Positions 29,713 through 39,789 of a DNA stretch of 64,000 nt are shown piece after piece. Source of the DNA: Streptacidiphilus fuscans (lineage in GTDB: Bacteria; Actinomycetota; Actinomycetes; Streptomycetales; Streptomycetaceae); contig NZ_JADPRT010000003.1 in assembly GCF_015690355.1 (NCBI RefSeq), forward strand, positions 62,001 through 126,000, read 5' to 3'. How positions within the stretch are numbered: position 1 is the first letter of the stretch; each line of letters begins with the position of its first letter. The position numbers and the translations under genes are program-made. The notes beneath the pieces were generated by a model. That model was not told where the DNA came from and did not search any database. It was given only the letters and a program-made list of their open reading frames with translations.

Positions 29713-31071
29713 TTATCCCAAGCGTTCCCGCACGACCGTGGCGAGCCGCTCGCAGACCTCCTGCGCCTGCGCAAGATCCGCGGCCTCCACCATGACCCTG
29801 ACGAGCGGCTCCGTCCCGGAGGGACGCAGCAGGACCCGGCCGGTGTCACCCAGTTCCTTCTCCGCCGCCGCCACCGCGTCAACCAGCTCGGGGTCCAGCG
29901 CGGCGCGCGTCTTGTCCACGCCCTTGACGTTGATCATGACCTGCGGCAGCCGCGTCATCACCGCGGCCAGCTCCTGCAGCGGCTTCTTGGTCGCCGCGAC
30001 CCGCGCGGCCAGCATCAGGCCGGTCAGCGTGCCGTCGCCGGTGGTCGCGTGCTCCAGCAGGATCACGTGGCCGGACTGCTCGCCGCCCAGCGTGTAGCCG
30101 TGCTCCTTCATCGACTCCAGCACGTAGCGGTCGCCGACCGCCGTCTGGACCAGGTCGATGCCCTCGCGCTCCATGGCCAGCTTGAAGCCCAGGTTGGACA
30201 TGACGGTCGCGACCACGGTGTCCTTGGCCAGCACGCCGGCCTCCCGCAGGCCGAGGGCCAGGACGGCGAGGATCTGGTCGCCGTCGATCTCGGTGCCGGT
30301 GTGGTCGACGGCCAGGCAGCGGTCGGCGTCGCCGTCGTGGGCGATGCCCAGGTCCGCGCCGTGTTCGACGACCGCCGCACGCAGCTGGTCGAGATGGGTC
30401 GAGCCGACGCCGTCGTTGATGTTGAGGCCGTCCGGCTCGGCGCCGATGACGTGGACGATCGTCGCGCCCGCCCGGCGGAACGCCTCCGGCGACGCGACCG
30501 CCGCCGCGCCGTGCGCGGTGTCGAGGACGATGCGCAGGCCGTCGAGGCGGTTCGGCAGCACGCTCAACAGGTGATCGACGTACTGGTCGAGTCCGGCCGC
30601 GTGGTCGCTGACCCGGCCGACGCCGGCACCGGTCGGACGGGACCACTCCTCGCCGCCGAAGCGCTCGAAGTGCGCCTCGATGGCGTCCTCGATCGCGTCG
30701 TCGAGCTTGTGGCCGCCCTTGGCGAGGAACTTGATGCCGTTGTCCGGCATCGGGTTGTGGCTGGCCGACAGCATGACGCCGAAGTCGACGCCCAGCGCCT
30801 CCGTCAGGTACGCGACGGCCGGGGTCGGCAGGACACCGAGGCGGAGCACGTCGACGCCGGAACTGGCGAGACCGGCCACCACGGCCGCCTCCAGGAACTC
30901 CCCCGAGGCACGCGGGTCCCGACCGACCACGGCCACCGGACGGTGGCCCTCGAACGCGCCCAGATCACCGAGCACGTGCGCGGCGGCGACCGAGAGTCCC
31001 ATCGCCATCTCTGCGGTCAGATCGACGTTCGCGAGCCCGCGGACGCCGTCGGTGCCAAAGAGTCGTCCCAC
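29713..31071 (-). CDS. glmM: Phosphoglucosamine mutase
   Basis: Converts glucosamine 6-phosphate to glucosamine 1-phosphate on the way to UDP-GlcNAc. The 452-residue protein begins [15 protein letters not shown]. The phosphorylated Ser104 is in [11 protein letters not shown], the metal loop DGDADR lies near 241, and the sugar-binding EQSGH and [11 protein letters not shown] motifs are present. The GTG at 31071 has AAGG 8 bases upstream; the longer frame to 31266 overlaps rpsI and the terminator and is rejected. It follows rpsI on the same strand. Confidence 0.95.
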   Translation of the reverse strand: MGRLFGTDGVRGLANVDLTAEMAMGLSVAAAHVLGDLGAFEGHRPVAVVGRDPRASGEFLEAAVVAGLASSGVDVLRLGVLPTPAVAYLTEALGVDFGVMLSASHNPMPDNGIKFLAKGGHKLDDAIEDAIEAHFERFGGEEWSRPTGAGVGRVSDHAAGLDQYVDHLLSVLPNRLDGLRIVLDTAHGAAAVASPEAFRRAGATIVHVIGAEPDGLNINDGVGSTHLDQLRAAVVEHGADLGIAHDGDADRCLAVDHTGTEIDGDQILAVLALGLREAGVLAKDTVVATVMSNLGFKLAMEREGIDLVQTAVGDRYVLESMKEHGYTLGGEQSGHVILLEHATTGDGTLTGLMLAARVAATKKPLQELAAVMTRLPQVMINVKGVDKTRAALDPELVDAVAAAEKELGDTGRVLLRPSGTEPLVRVMVEAADLAQAQEVCERLATVVRERLG

Positions 31072-31106
31072 TGCCAAAACCTTCCGGATGTGCCGGGTAT
31101 GAACGA

Positions 31107-31145
31107 ACCACGCCCTGGGAACACACGGTGCTCCCAGGGCGTGGT
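31107..31145 (-). terminator. rplM-rpsI terminator
   Basis: ACCACGCCCTGGGA and TCCCAGGGCGTGGT form a 14-bp perfect stem with an 11-base loop, starting 44 bases past the rpsI stop and ending about 35 bases before the glmM start. Confidence 0.88.
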
Positions 31146-31189
31146 GAAAACCAGCTCCCCCATGCGATGAACGGCGGAGCGGGGTGCGA

Positions 31190-31681
31190 CTAGCGCTTGC
31201 TGTACTGCGGCGCCTTGCGGGCCTTCTTGAGACCGGCCTTCTTGCGCTCGACGGCGCGCGGGTCACGGGTCAGGAAGCCGGCCTTCTTCAGGGCCGGGCG
31301 GTTGGCGTCGAGGTCGGCCTCGTTCAGGGCGCGAGCGACACCGAGGCGCAGGGCGTAGGCCTGGCCGGAGATGCCGCCGCCGTTGATACGGGCGACGACG
31401 TCGTAGCGACCGTCCAGCTCAAGGATCTTGAACGGGTCGTTCACGGTCTGCTGGTGCACCTTGTTGGGGAAGTACTCCTCCAGGGTGCGACCGTTGATCT
31501 TCCACTGGCCGGTGCCGGGGACGATGCGCACGCGGGCGATCGCCTCCTTGCGGCGACCCAGGCCGGCGCCCGGAAGCGCCTCGCCGAAGCGGGAGGGAAG
31601 GGACTCGCTGGTGTACTCGGTCTCCTCGACCTCGAAGGTCTCCTCGACCTCGAGGGGGAGCTCAGCAGTGGTCTCGGCCAC
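31190..31681 (-). CDS. rpsI: Ribosomal protein uS9
   Basis: A 163-residue small-subunit protein near the decoding centre, with the family's [11 protein letters not shown] start of the core, [19 protein letters not shown] and the basic C-terminal tail ending in [12 protein letters not shown] that reaches the P-site tRNA. The acidic N-terminal extension of about 40 residues is common in actinobacteria. It is the second gene of rplM-rpsI. Confidence 0.97.
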   Translation of the reverse strand: MAETTAELPLEVEETFEVEETEYTSESLPSRFGEALPGAGLGRRKEAIARVRIVPGTGQWKINGRTLEEYFPNKVHQQTVNDPFKILELDGRYDVVARINGGGISGQAYALRLGVARALNEADLDANRPALKKAGFLTRDPRAVERKKAGLKKARKAPQYSKR

Positions 31682-31724
31682 GGTTGTCCTCTGTTCTTCT
31701 CGTCAGATTGTCTGGTGGCCGGTC

Positions 31725-32168
31725 TTACTGAGCGACCTGGGTGATCTCGAACGGCACCGGCTGCTGGGCAGCGTGGGGGTGCTGGTCGCCCGAGTACACC
31801 TTCAGCTTCGAGAGCATCTGACGACCCAGGGAGTTCTTCGGGAGCATGCCCTTGATGGCCTTCTCGACGGCCTTCTCCGGGCTCTTCGCCAGAAGGTCGT
31901 CGTAGCGGACGGCCCGCAGACCACCCGGGTAGCCGGAGTGGCGGTAGGCCATCTTCTGGGTCTTCTTGTTGCCGGACAGGTGCACCTTGTCCGCGTTGAT
32001 GATGATGACGAAGTCACCCATGTCAACGTGCGGTGCGTACACCGGCTTGTGCTTACCCCGAAGGAGGGTGGCGGCCTGGGAGGCCAGACGACCCAGGACG
32101 ACGTCCTGGGCGTCGATGACGAGCCACTGACGCTGGACGTCGCCGGGCTTGGGGCTGTACGTACGCAC
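31725..32168 (-). CDS. rplM: Ribosomal protein uL13
   Basis: A 147-residue large-subunit assembly protein. Motifs include [16 protein letters not shown] and [18 protein letters not shown] near the N-terminus and [11 protein letters not shown] later. It is the first gene of the rplM-rpsI pair, behind a well-matched promoter. Confidence 0.97.
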   Translation of the reverse strand: MRTYSPKPGDVQRQWLVIDAQDVVLGRLASQAATLLRGKHKPVYAPHVDMGDFVIIINADKVHLSGNKKTQKMAYRHSGYPGGLRAVRYDDLLAKSPEKAVEKAIKGMLPKNSLGRQMLSKLKVYSGDQHPHAAQQPVPFEITQVAQ

Positions 32169-32350
32169 GGTCGTAGCCTTCGCTTTTCAGTGAGTGTGTG
32201 CCTGACAGGGCCACCGGGTCGATCGGAGCAGCCTCAGCACTGGGACCCGGACGCAATCGGGTGTGCAGCGCCGCCACTCATCGGCCTGGCGAACCGGCGT
32301 ACCGACGTCTCACGTGAGATAGAGCGAGCCAATACGCACAACGAACTCGC

Positions 32351-32380
32351 AGAATACCGGCCCGGTGGCAGGCGGGTCAA
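32351..32380 (-). promoter_or_regulatory. rplM promoter
   Basis: On the minus strand TTGACC (32375-32380), an 18-base spacer and TATTCT (32351-32356) match a housekeeping promoter well. Transcription would begin near 32344, leaving a leader of about 175 bases before rplM. The 309-base gap from 32169 to 32477 otherwise shows no gene. Confidence 0.75.
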
Positions 32381-32477
32381 AACGCCCGGCAACCACCGCG
32401 CTGGTTTTCCACAAGCTGTGCACCAGTCTACGTGCCTCCCGGAGCGGTCCGTACCGGTCGGGCCGCTCGAACGGACC

Positions 32478-34124
32478 TCAGCGCTCCCTGGCGACCCGAC
32501 GCTCGTCCCAGACCGGCTCCGGCGACTCGTACACCCGACCGTCCGAGCCGAAGGCCAGGAACCGGTCGAAGGAACGCGCGAACCAGCGGTCGTGCGTGAC
32601 CGCCAGAACCGTGCCCTCGAAGGCCTCCAGCCCTTCCTGCAGCGCCTCCGCGCTCTCCAGGTCCAGGTTGTCGGTGGGCTCGTCCAGCAGCAGCGCGGTC
32701 GCCCCGCTCAGCTCCAGCCGCAGGATCATCAGCCGGGCCTGTTGGCCGCCGGAGAGGCTCTCGAACCGCAGCGCCTCCTGGTGATGCAGCTCATAGCGGC
32801 GCAGCGCGCTCATCGCCGCCTTGCGGTCCAGCGCGTGCTCGGACTCCAGAATCTCCCTGGCGGTCCGGCCGAACAGCTCCGGATGCGCGTGGGTCTGCGC
32901 GAAGTGCCCGGGCACCACCCGAGCGCCCAGCCGGAACTCACCGGTGTGCGCGACCGGGCGCTCGGTGTCTCCGGCGATCAACCGCAGGAAGTGCGACTTG
33001 CCGGAGCCGTTGGAGCCCAGCACGGCCACCCGCTCGCCGTAGTAGACCTCCAGGTCGAACGGCTGCATCAGGCCGGTCAGCTCCAGCTTGGCGAAGTTGA
33101 AGGCCCGTACGCCGGTCCGTCCGCCCTTGAGCCGCATGCTGATCGCCTGCTTGCGCGGCGGCTCCGGCGGCGGGCCCGCCTCCTCGAACTTGCGCAACCG
33201 GGTCTGCGCGGCCGAGTAGCGCGAGGCCATGTCGGGCGACCTGGCCGCGATCTGCTGCAGGTCCACCACGAGCTTCTTCAGCTGGGCGTGCTTCTCGTCC
33301 CAGCGGCGACGCAGCTCCTCGAACCGGGCGAACCGGTCCTCCCGCGCCTCGTGGTACGTGGCGAAACCGGCGCCGTGCACCCAGACCTCGCTGCCGTCCA
33401 CGCCGGGCTCGACGCTGACGATCTTCTCGGCGCTGTTGGCCAGCAGCTCGCGGTCGTGCGAGACGAAGAGCACGGTCTTCCGGGTCTGCCGGATCTGCTC
33501 CTCCAGCCAGCGCTTGCCGGGAACGTCCAGGTAGTTGTCCGGCTCGTCGAGCACCAGCACCTCGTCCGGGCCGCGCAGCAGCGCCTCCAGCACCAGGCGC
33601 TTCTGCTCGCCGCCGGAGAGCGTGTTCAGGCCGCGCCACTGGGCGCGCTCGTACGGCGTGCCGAGGGCGGCGACGGTGCAGACGTCCCAGACCGTCTCCC
33701 AGTCGTAGCCACCGGCGTCGGCCCAGTCGGAGAGTGCCTGGGCGTAGTCGAGCTGGGTGCGCTCGTCCTCCTGCGCGATCATCGCCAACTCGGCGGCGTC
33801 CACGGCCTGGGCCGCGGCCTTGATCTTGGGCGGCGCAACGGCGACCAGCAGGTCGCGCACCGAGGCGTCCTCCGCCAGCGGCGACTCCCGCCCGGTCGTC
33901 CCGACGAACTGACGCATCACCCCGAGACCGCCGCTGACGGTCACCGTGCCGCCGTGCGGGGTGAGATCACCCGCGATCAGCCGCAGCAGCGTGGTCTTGC
34001 CCGCGCCGTTGGCGCCGACCAGGGCGACCGACGCGCCCTCCCCGACCCGGAAGGACGCGTCGGCGAACAACACCCGTCCGTCGGGCAGGTAGTACTCCAG
34101 GTGCGAGATCTCGACGTGTCCCAT
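32478..34124 (-). CDS. ABC-F family ATPase
   Basis: A 548-residue soluble protein with two ATP-binding cassettes and no membrane domain. Walker A motifs are GANGAGKTT (37-45) and GSNGSGKS in the second half; signatures are LSGGEQKRL and LSGGQQARL; Walker B motifs are VLVLDEPDN and ALLLDEPTDN. ABC-F proteins act on the ribosome, either in general translation or in antibiotic resistance. Which applies here cannot be told from sequence. The ATG at 34124 was chosen because MGHVEISHLEYYLPDG is the start of the first cassette; the extra 37 codons upstream are unlike the family. Confidence 0.9.
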   Translation of the reverse strand: MGHVEISHLEYYLPDGRVLFADASFRVGEGASVALVGANGAGKTTLLRLIAGDLTPHGGTVTVSGGLGVMRQFVGTTGRESPLAEDASVRDLLVAVAPPKIKAAAQAVDAAELAMIAQEDERTQLDYAQALSDWADAGGYDWETVWDVCTVAALGTPYERAQWRGLNTLSGGEQKRLVLEALLRGPDEVLVLDEPDNYLDVPGKRWLEEQIRQTRKTVLFVSHDRELLANSAEKIVSVEPGVDGSEVWVHGAGFATYHEAREDRFARFEELRRRWDEKHAQLKKLVVDLQQIAARSPDMASRYSAAQTRLRKFEEAGPPPEPPRKQAISMRLKGGRTGVRAFNFAKLELTGLMQPFDLEVYYGERVAVLGSNGSGKSHFLRLIAGDTERPVAHTGEFRLGARVVPGHFAQTHAHPELFGRTAREILESEHALDRKAAMSALRRYELHHQEALRFESLSGGQQARLMILRLELSGATALLLDEPTDNLDLESAEALQEGLEAFEGTVLAVTHDRWFARSFDRFLAFGSDGRVYESPEPVWDERRVARER

Positions 34125-34233
34125 GTGCAGCGATTCTCGTCTGTCCGCCGCCTCCCTGGGAAACTGGTTTTCCGCACCCCTCTCACCTGGGCTTTGCCGG
34201 ATCCGGAAGGTGGACCTACTACGCTTTCGGCGC

Positions 34234-35355
34234 ATGACGACAGGCCCCCGTCAGGACCGTCAGCCGCAGGACGACCCGCAGCAGCCCCTCCCCCGCCGCG
34301 GCGACCGCCAGCACGGCCGGATCCCGACCCAGTACGCGCCAGGCCGTCTGCGCACCCGGGCACTCACCGCCTTCAAGGTGCGGCCCGGCGCTCCGGAGCC
34401 GCCCACGCCCGAGCCGCAGCAGGGCGCCGCGCCCGTGCGCGGGGGCGCCAAGACCACCACGGCCTTCGCGATACGCCCCGGCCTGCCCAGCGACCCACCG
34501 CCTGAGGGCACGCCGGCCCCTGACTGGGAGCTCCAGCCCGTCGAGGCCGCCCCGCAGTCCGACGACCAGCCAGGCCGTCAGCACTCCCGGCGGCCCAACC
34601 GCCTGCGCCGCCGGATCGCCCTCGGCAGCGCCGCCGTCGTCGTCCTGGGCGGAGCCGCGGCCACCCTCGCCCTGACGGGCGGTCACTCCGCAGGCCACCC
34701 CACGGCGGTGGCGAGCCCCTCCGCGGCCGTGCCCACGACCCAGGCTTCGTTGCCTTCGTTCGCCCCCTCGACGATGCCCCCCGCGCAGCCGACGCCCAGC
34801 CCGACGCTGCTCGACCCGATCACCCTGCTCTCCAGTGCCACGACGGACACGGCACCGCTCAGCGTGGCGGCGCTCTTCCCCGGCAAGAAGGTCACCGTCA
34901 ACGGCCATGTCTACACCCAGGCACTGACAGCGACCTCCGCGTGCAAGGACGCCGCCACGCCGCCGCTGGCCGCGCTCCTGGCCAAGAGCGGCTGCCAGGC
35001 CGTCTTCCGGGCCACCTACGACAGCGGCACGGCCGAGGTCACCGTGGGCATCGCGATCTTCCCCTCCGCGGCCCAGGCCGGGACGGTGAAGGCCCAGGCC
35101 GCCTCGGGCAACCTGCAGTCGCTCTTCGGCGGCCCGGTGAAACCGTTCTGCCGCGGCGTGGTCTGCAGACTCTCGACCGACGCGATCGGCCGCTACACGT
35201 ACTTCACCGTCGCGGGCTACAGCAACGGCAAGCCCGTCCCCGCCAACGACTCGGTCGCGCTGGCGGCGGGCAACGACATCGCCGCCATGGCCTTCCAGAA
35301 CCTGGCCGACCGCGGCCGCGCGGAGGCGGCTGCGGCGGCCCAGTCGGCGCGCTGA
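34234..35355 (+). CDS. Membrane-anchored hypothetical protein with proline-rich N-terminus
   Basis: A 373-residue protein. Residues 1-125 are hydrophilic and rich in Pro, Gln and Arg. A membrane segment is at about 128-148, a Ser/Pro/Thr linker at 155-190 and a globular extracytoplasmic domain follows (about 205-365). This has four Cys residues that could form two disulfides (SACKD, SGCQA, PFCRG, VCRLS). I do not recognise the domain. The layout resembles surface-exposed type II membrane proteins. The gene is divergent from the ABC-F gene and converges on truA. No clear ribosome site precedes the ATG. Confidence 0.75.
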   Translation: MTTGPRQDRQPQDDPQQPLPRRGDRQHGRIPTQYAPGRLRTRALTAFKVRPGAPEPPTPEPQQGAAPVRGGAKTTTAFAIRPGLPSDPPPEGTPAPDWELQPVEAAPQSDDQPGRQHSRRPNRLRRRIALGSAAVVVLGGAAATLALTGGHSAGHPTAVASPSAAVPTTQASLPSFAPSTMPPAQPTPSPTLLDPITLLSSATTDTAPLSVAALFPGKKVTVNGHVYTQALTATSACKDAATPPLAALLAKSGCQAVFRATYDSGTAEVTVGIAIFPSAAQAGTVKAQAASGNLQSLFGGPVKPFCRGVVCRLSTDAIGRYTYFTVAGYSNGKPVPANDSVALAAGNDIAAMAFQNLADRGRAEAAAAAQSAR

Positions 35356-35379
35356 CGGGCCGTCAGGAAATGGTCGAGG

Positions 35380-36276
35380 TCACTTGGCCCCGAGCACCCG
35401 GAGCCGACGGGCCGCGCGATTGCGCTCCGCCAGCAGCTCGTCGGCCGGGTAGCCGACCTCCTCCAGGGTCAGCCCGTAGGGCCGGACCACGTTGACGGCC
35501 GAGTTCCGCTCGCCGCCCGCGAGCACCTCGGCCGGGAAGTCCACCGGCCGTTGCCCGCCGCCGACCAGCAGCATCGAACCGACCAGCGCGCGCACCATGT
35601 TGTGGCAGAACGCGTCCGCCCGGACCGTCCCGACGACGAGTCCGGGCACGCCGGGCCCGAGCAGCGCGTCGCCCTCGGTGCGCTCCCAGGAGAACTCCAG
35701 CAGCTCGCGGATGGTGGTCGCACCCTCACGCTTCTTGCAGTACGCGGCGAAGTCGTGCTCCCCGACGAGGCGTCGCGCCGCCTCGTTCATCAGCGGCACG
35801 TCCAGCGGCCGGTCGTGCCAGAGCACGTGCCCGCGCCGCAGCGGGTCGGCGCCGCCCTGGACGTCGCAGATCCGGTACGCGTAGCGCCGCCAGATCGCAC
35901 TGAAGCGCGCGTCGAAGCCCGCGGGCGCCTCGGACAGCCGCCACACCCGGACGTCCCCCGGCAGCCGCCCGGCGAGCCGCCGCAGCAGCTTCTCGCCCTC
36001 GGCCTGCCAGACGCCCTCGGGCAGATCCACGTGCGCGACCTGCCCGCGCGCGTGCACCCCGGCGTCGGTCCGCCCCGCCACGGTCAGCGGGAACAGCGCG
36101 CCGTGCTGCCGGGTGACGACCGCGATCGCCTCCTCCAGCTCCTGCTGGACCGTCCTGCGGCCGGATTTCTGCCGCGCCCAGCCCGAGAACTCCGCACCGT
36201 CGTAGGCGAGGTCCAACCGGATCCGGACGAAGCCGTCGGCGGGGCCGTCCTTACGGGGCTCTTCTTCACAAAGCAC
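35380..36276 (-). CDS. truA: tRNA pseudouridine(38-40) synthase
   Basis: Modifies U38-U40 in the anticodon arm of many tRNAs. The catalytic Asp lies in [17 protein letters not shown] (about 65-82), the RYAYRICD motif near 130, and [18 protein letters not shown] near 217. The 298-residue product starts at a GTG with GGAG 7 bases upstream. Repeat copy 6 lies 12 bases before the start, between truA and rplQ. Confidence 0.94.
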   Translation of the reverse strand: MLCEEEPRKDGPADGFVRIRLDLAYDGAEFSGWARQKSGRRTVQQELEEAIAVVTRQHGALFPLTVAGRTDAGVHARGQVAHVDLPEGVWQAEGEKLLRRLAGRLPGDVRVWRLSEAPAGFDARFSAIWRRYAYRICDVQGGADPLRRGHVLWHDRPLDVPLMNEAARRLVGEHDFAAYCKKREGATTIRELLEFSWERTEGDALLGPGVPGLVVGTVRADAFCHNMVRALVGSMLLVGGGQRPVDFPAEVLAGGERNSAVNVVRPYGLTLEEVGYPADELLAERNRAARRLRVLGAK

Positions 36277-36288
36277 TCTGAGTCTCCA

Positions 36289-36414
36289 TGCACTACCTAG
36301 GGGCGCGGGGAACTGCGCGAGACACCACCGGCGTGCGGATGGCCCTGCGCATTCGGCCTGCCAGCTACGTGGGTGGCTTGTCGCGCAGTTCCTCGCGCCC
36401 CTAGGTAGTGCAAC
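36289..36414. repeat. Long intergenic palindrome, family A copy 6
   Basis: TGCACTACCTAGGGGCGCGG at the left mirrors CGCGCCCCTAGGTAGTGCA at the right with one change. GGAACTGCGCGAGACACCACC is mirrored in part by GGTGGCTTGTCGCGCAGTTCC. It lies between the rplQ terminator, which it abuts, and truA. Confidence 0.88.
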
Positions 36415-36445
36415 GGGCCCATCCCCCGAAAGGGACAGGCCCGTT
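36412..36445 (-). terminator. rplQ terminator
   Basis: AACGGGCC and GGCCCGTT pair over 8 bases around a loop that can pair further (CCCC with GGGA). The stem starts 20 bases past the rplQ stop and its far base overlaps the end of repeat copy 6. Confidence 0.7.
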
Positions 36446-36464
36446 GTGGATCACGCAGAGTGAA

Positions 36465-36884
36465 TTACTCCGCAGCCGCGACCTTGGTCGCCGCCTCGGC
36501 CTCGCCGACGGCCTCCTGGGCCACGGTCAGAGGCTCGACCAGCTCGATGACGGCCATGGGCGCGTTGTCGCCACGGCGCGTACCGATCTTGGTGATGCGG
36601 GTGTAGCCACCGGGGCGGTTCTCGTAACGCGGACCGATCTCGGTGAACAGGGTGTGCAGCACCGCGACGTCGGTGATGACCTTGCGCGCCTCACGGCGGT
36701 TGTGCAGGTCACCCTTCTTGGCCTTGGTGATCAGCTTCTCCGCGAACGGGCGCAGGCGGCGAGCCTTGGCCTCGGTCGTGGTGATGCGGCCGTACTGGAA
36801 CAGCTCGCGAGCCAGACCGGCGAGCAGCAGACGCTCGTGGGACGGGCCGCCGCCGAGGCGGGCACCCTTGGCGGGACGAGGCAT
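36465..36884 (-). CDS. rplQ: Ribosomal protein bL17
   Basis: A 139-residue protein near the exit-tunnel opening. [20 protein letters not shown] is the family start, [20 protein letters not shown] follows, and [15 protein letters not shown] is near the end, with an Ala/Glu-rich tail. An in-frame extension to 36956 was rejected because the family begins at this ATG. It follows rpoA after a strong stem-loop. Confidence 0.97.
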   Translation of the reverse strand: MPRPAKGARLGGGPSHERLLLAGLARELFQYGRITTTEAKARRLRPFAEKLITKAKKGDLHNRREARKVITDVAVLHTLFTEIGPRYENRPGGYTRITKIGTRRGDNAPMAVIELVEPLTVAQEAVGEAEAATKVAAAE

Positions 36885-36981
36885 GGTGTCTCCTTCAATA
36901 TCCGGAAGCGGCCGTATGAGGAACCGAACCGGGCGTACGGACAGATGCGTCCGCACGACTTAGACATACAGCTGACAAGAA

Positions 36982-37007
36982 TACGGGACCGCCGAGGCGG
37001 TCCCGTA
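36982..37007 (-). terminator. Stem-loop between rpoA and rplQ
   Basis: TACGGGACCGC and GCGGTCCCGTA form an 11-bp perfect stem with a CGAG loop, 43 bases past the rpoA stop. It could attenuate transcription into rplQ or mark a processing site. Confidence 0.75.
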
Positions 37008-37023
37008 CCCAGAGCGAACTCAG

Positions 37024-37061
37024 TCAGAGACTCAGTACTGCTCAGAGACTCAGTACTGCTC
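37024..37061. repeat. 18-bp tandem duplication at the rpoA 3' end
   Basis: TCAGAGACTCAGTACTGC occurs twice in direct succession (37024-37041 and 37042-37059). The second unit contains the rpoA stop codon and last codons; the first is an out-of-gene copy just downstream. Confidence 0.9.
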
Positions 37062-38069
37062 GGTCTCCGCGAAGCCCGGGTCGTCGTCGTCGGCGCCGAA
37101 GGCGTCCGCCGCGGCGGTCGGGTCGAATCCGGGCGGGCTGTCCTTGAGGGCCAGGCCCATGCCGGCCAGCTTCGCCTTGACCTCGTCGATCGACTTCGCA
37201 CCAAAGTTGCGGATGTCGAGCAGGTCGGCCTCGGAGCGGGCGACGAGCTCACCCACGCTGTGGATGCCCTCGCGCTTGAGGCAGTTGTAGGAGCGGACCG
37301 TGAGCTCCAGCTCCTCGATCGGCAGCGCCAGGTCAGCGGCAAGGGCGGCGTCCGTCGGGGACGGGCCCATGTCGATGCCCTCGGCGTCGATGTTCAGCTC
37401 GCGGGCGAGACCGAACAGCTCGACCAGGGTCTTACCGGCCGACGCCATCGCGTCACGCGGACGCATGGCCGGCTTCGTCTCGACGTCGACGATCAGCTTG
37501 TCGAAGTCGGTGCGCTGCTCGACACGGGTGGCCTCGACCTTGTAGGTGACCTTCAGCACGGGGCTGTAGATCGAGTCGACCGGGATACGGCCGATCTCCT
37601 GGCCGGACTGCTTGTTCTGCACGGCGGAGACGTAGCCGCGACCGCGCTCGACGGTCAGCTCCATCTCCAGCTTGCCCTTGCCGTTCAGCGTGGCGAGGAC
37701 CAGCTCGGGGTTGTGCACCTCGACACCGGCCGGCGGCGCGATGTCGGCGGCGGTGACCAGACCCGGGCCCTGCTTGCGCAGGTACATCACGACCGGCTCG
37801 TCGTGCTCCGAGGAGACGACCAGCTGCTTGATGTTGAGGATCAGGTCGGTGACGTCCTCCTTGACGCCCGGCACGGTGGTGAACTCGTGCAGCACGCCGT
37901 CGATCCGGATGCTGGTGACAGCAGCGCCGGGGATCGAGGAGAGGAGGGTACGACGGAGAGAGTTGCCGAGGGTGTAGCCGAAACCCGGCTCCAGCGGCTC
38001 GATGACGAACCGGGAACGGTACTCGTCCACAACCTCTTCGGTCAGCGACGGACGCTGAGCGATCAGCAT
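37050..38069 (-). CDS. rpoA: RNA polymerase alpha subunit
   Basis: The 339-residue scaffold of RNA polymerase. The N-terminal dimerisation domain includes [20 protein letters not shown] and [10 protein letters not shown] (about 20-55). The C-terminal domain that touches UP elements and activators includes [20 protein letters not shown] and [12 protein letters not shown] (about 250-315), and an acidic tail ends the protein. I use the ATG giving [12 protein letters not shown], the usual actinobacterial start; the frame extends 26 codons upstream through the stem-loop before rpsK and is rejected. rpsD, which sits before rpoA in many bacteria, is absent here. Confidence 0.97.
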   Translation of the reverse strand: MLIAQRPSLTEEVVDEYRSRFVIEPLEPGFGYTLGNSLRRTLLSSIPGAAVTSIRIDGVLHEFTTVPGVKEDVTDLILNIKQLVVSSEHDEPVVMYLRKQGPGLVTAADIAPPAGVEVHNPELVLATLNGKGKLEMELTVERGRGYVSAVQNKQSGQEIGRIPVDSIYSPVLKVTYKVEATRVEQRTDFDKLIVDVETKPAMRPRDAMASAGKTLVELFGLARELNIDAEGIDMGPSPTDAALAADLALPIEELELTVRSYNCLKREGIHSVGELVARSEADLLDIRNFGAKSIDEVKAKLAGMGLALKDSPPGFDPTAAADAFGADDDDPGFAETEQY

Positions 38070-38127
38070 GAGGGAAATCCTCCAGATAGATCTTCGGCAC
38101 CCACTATTTGATGCCGACGAAAGCAAG

Positions 38128-38162
38128 GATACGGCCTCCGGGTACACCGGAGGCCGTATCCG
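38128..38162 (-). terminator. Stem-loop between rpsK and rpoA
   Basis: GGATACGGCCTCCGG and CCGGAGGCCGTATCC form a 15-bp perfect stem with a 5-base loop, 24 bases past the rpsK stop. Such a stem should reduce read-through, so rpoA may rely partly on its own promoter or on stem-loop bypass. Confidence 0.85.
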
Positions 38163-38186
38163 AAACTGCTACGCGAAACGCGTGCG

Positions 38187-38594
38187 TCAGACGCGACGGC
38201 GCTTCGGCGGGCGGCAGCCGTTGTGCGGGGTGGGGGTGACGTCCTGGATGGAGCCGACCTCCAGGCCGGTGGCCTGGATGGAGCGGATCGCGGTCTCACG
38301 ACCGGAGCCCGGGCCCTTGACGAAGACGTCGACCTTGCGCATGCCGTGCTCCTGCGCGCGGCGGGCAGCGGCCTCGGCGGCCATCTGCGCGGCGAACGGG
38401 GTCGACTTGCGGGAGCCCTTGAAGCCGACGTGGCCCGAGGACGCCCACGCGATCACGTTGCCCGACGGGTCGGTGATCGAGACGATCGTGTTGTTGAACG
38501 TGCTCTTGATGTGGGCGTGCCCGTGAGCGACGTTCTTCTTCTCCTTGCGGCGGATCTTCTTCGCGCCGGCAGCCTGACGGCCCTTGGGAGGCAT
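38187..38594 (-). CDS. rpsK: Ribosomal protein uS11
   Basis: A 135-residue platform protein of the small subunit. [20 protein letters not shown] is the family core start, [18 protein letters not shown] follows and [18 protein letters not shown] is the C-terminus. It follows rpsM in the alpha-operon order, and the strong stem-loop at 38128-38162 comes after it. Confidence 0.97.
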   Translation of the reverse strand: MPPKGRQAAGAKKIRRKEKKNVAHGHAHIKSTFNNTIVSITDPSGNVIAWASSGHVGFKGSRKSTPFAAQMAAEAAARRAQEHGMRKVDVFVKGPGSGRETAIRSIQATGLEVGSIQDVTPTPHNGCRPPKRRRV

Positions 38595-38668
38595 GAGCTG
38601 ATTTCTCCTACTGAGGTGGTCGGTCCGCTAGCCCAGCGGGCCGGATTAAGTCCGGTGTGTGGGGCGGA

Positions 38669-39049
38669 CTACTTCTTGCCCGGCTTCTTCTTGCCGGCAA
38701 TCGCGCGACGCGGGCCCTTACGGGTACGCGCGTTGGTGTGGGTGCGCTGACCGCGGACCGGCAGGCCACGGCGGTGGCGCAGGCCCTCGTAGCAGCCGAT
38801 CTCGACCTTGCGGCGGATGTCGGCGGCGACGGCACGGCGGAGGTCACCCTCGACCTCGAAGTTCGCGTCCACGAACTTCTGCAGCGCGACGAGGTCGTCC
38901 TCGGTGATGTCGCGGACGCGGATGTCCGGGTTCACACCGGTCTCCTCCAGCGCCTTCTTCGCGAGGGTGCGGCCGATGCCGTAGACGTAGGTGAGGGCGA
39001 TCTCGATCCGCTTCTCGCGGGGGAGATCAACGCCACTGAGGCGTGCCAT
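38669..39049 (-). CDS. rpsM: Ribosomal protein uS13
   Basis: A 126-residue head protein of the small subunit contacting tRNAs. It begins [20 protein letters not shown] and includes [20 protein letters not shown] and the basic tail [20 protein letters not shown]. It lies between rpmJ and rpsK. Confidence 0.97.
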   Translation of the reverse strand: MARLSGVDLPREKRIEIALTYVYGIGRTLAKKALEETGVNPDIRVRDITEDDLVALQKFVDANFEVEGDLRRAVAADIRRKVEIGCYEGLRHRRGLPVRGQRTHTNARTRKGPRRAIAGKKKPGKK

Positions 39050-39242
39050 GAATCTGGCTCCTGTTGTTTCTTCGGAGGTCTGACGTGACGCCTACCCGTT
39101 CAGCTCCCGCTGATCGAGCCCCGGCCTCCGACCGGGGGTGGCAGTCTCTCGTCTCCGTCAAGGGAGAACGAGAGATCGGGCATCCCGTTTCATGTTGTTT
39201 TTCGCGTCGCGCGAAGAGTTACGACCCGTACAGGGGGTGAAA

Positions 39243-39356
39243 TCAGCCCTGGCGCTGCTTGTGGCGCAGGTTCTCGCAGATCACCATGACCCGACCGTGA
39301 CGGCGGATCACCTTGCACTTGTCGCAGATCTTCTTGACGCTCGGCTTGACCTTCAT
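39243..39356 (-). CDS. rpmJ: Ribosomal protein bL36
   Basis: A 37-residue zinc-binding large-subunit protein, found by reading the short minus-strand frame [20 protein letters not shown] and so on to RQG. The C+ form zinc ligands are present: CDKC, a later Cys (VICEN) and His in LRHKQ. It lies between infA and rpsM as is normal. Confidence 0.96.
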   Translation of the reverse strand: MKVKPSVKKICDKCKVIRRHGRVMVICENLRHKQRQG

Positions 39357-39389
39357 CTGACTCAGGTTCTCCGGGTCTGGATCTGCTGG

Positions 39390-39611
39390 TTACTTGTACC
39401 GGTAGACGATGCGACCACGGGTCAGGTCGTACGGGCTGAGCTCGACGACGACCCGGTCGTCCGGGAGGATGCGGATGTAGTGCATGCGCATCTTGCCGCT
39501 GATGTGCGCGAGAACCTTGTGACCGTTCTGCAGCTCCACCTTGAACATCGCATTCGGCAGAGACTCGATCACGGTGCCCTCGATCTCGATGGCGCCTTGC
39601 TTCTTGGCCAT
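39390..39611 (-). CDS. infA: Translation initiation factor IF-1
   Basis: A 73-residue OB-fold protein that binds the A site of the 30S subunit at initiation. [20 protein letters not shown] and [20 protein letters not shown] are diagnostic. AGGA lies 5 bases before the ATG. It lies 178 bases downstream of map and 33 bases before rpmJ, a spacing that allows its own promoter. Confidence 0.97.
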   Translation of the reverse strand: MAKKQGAIEIEGTVIESLPNAMFKVELQNGHKVLAHISGKMRMHYIRILPDDRVVVELSPYDLTRGRIVYRYK

Positions 39612-39789
39612 AATCCTGCGGAATTCGCCTTCCGGAATCGACTACCGTAGTCGGCACTCACGCAGGGATCAGAGCGATCCACCCCCGCCTTACCGGGCGG
39701 AGACGTGCGGAAGCAAGCTACGAGTGAGCCGACACAGCAGTCTACGACAGTAGGCAAGCGAACGCGAAATCAGCCCGGGCCGGCTCAGC

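Noticed and set aside
31428-34505. 1025-codon open frame on the plus strand
   Set aside because: It crosses rpsI, rplM, the rplM promoter and the ABC-F gene antisense and has no domain similarity.
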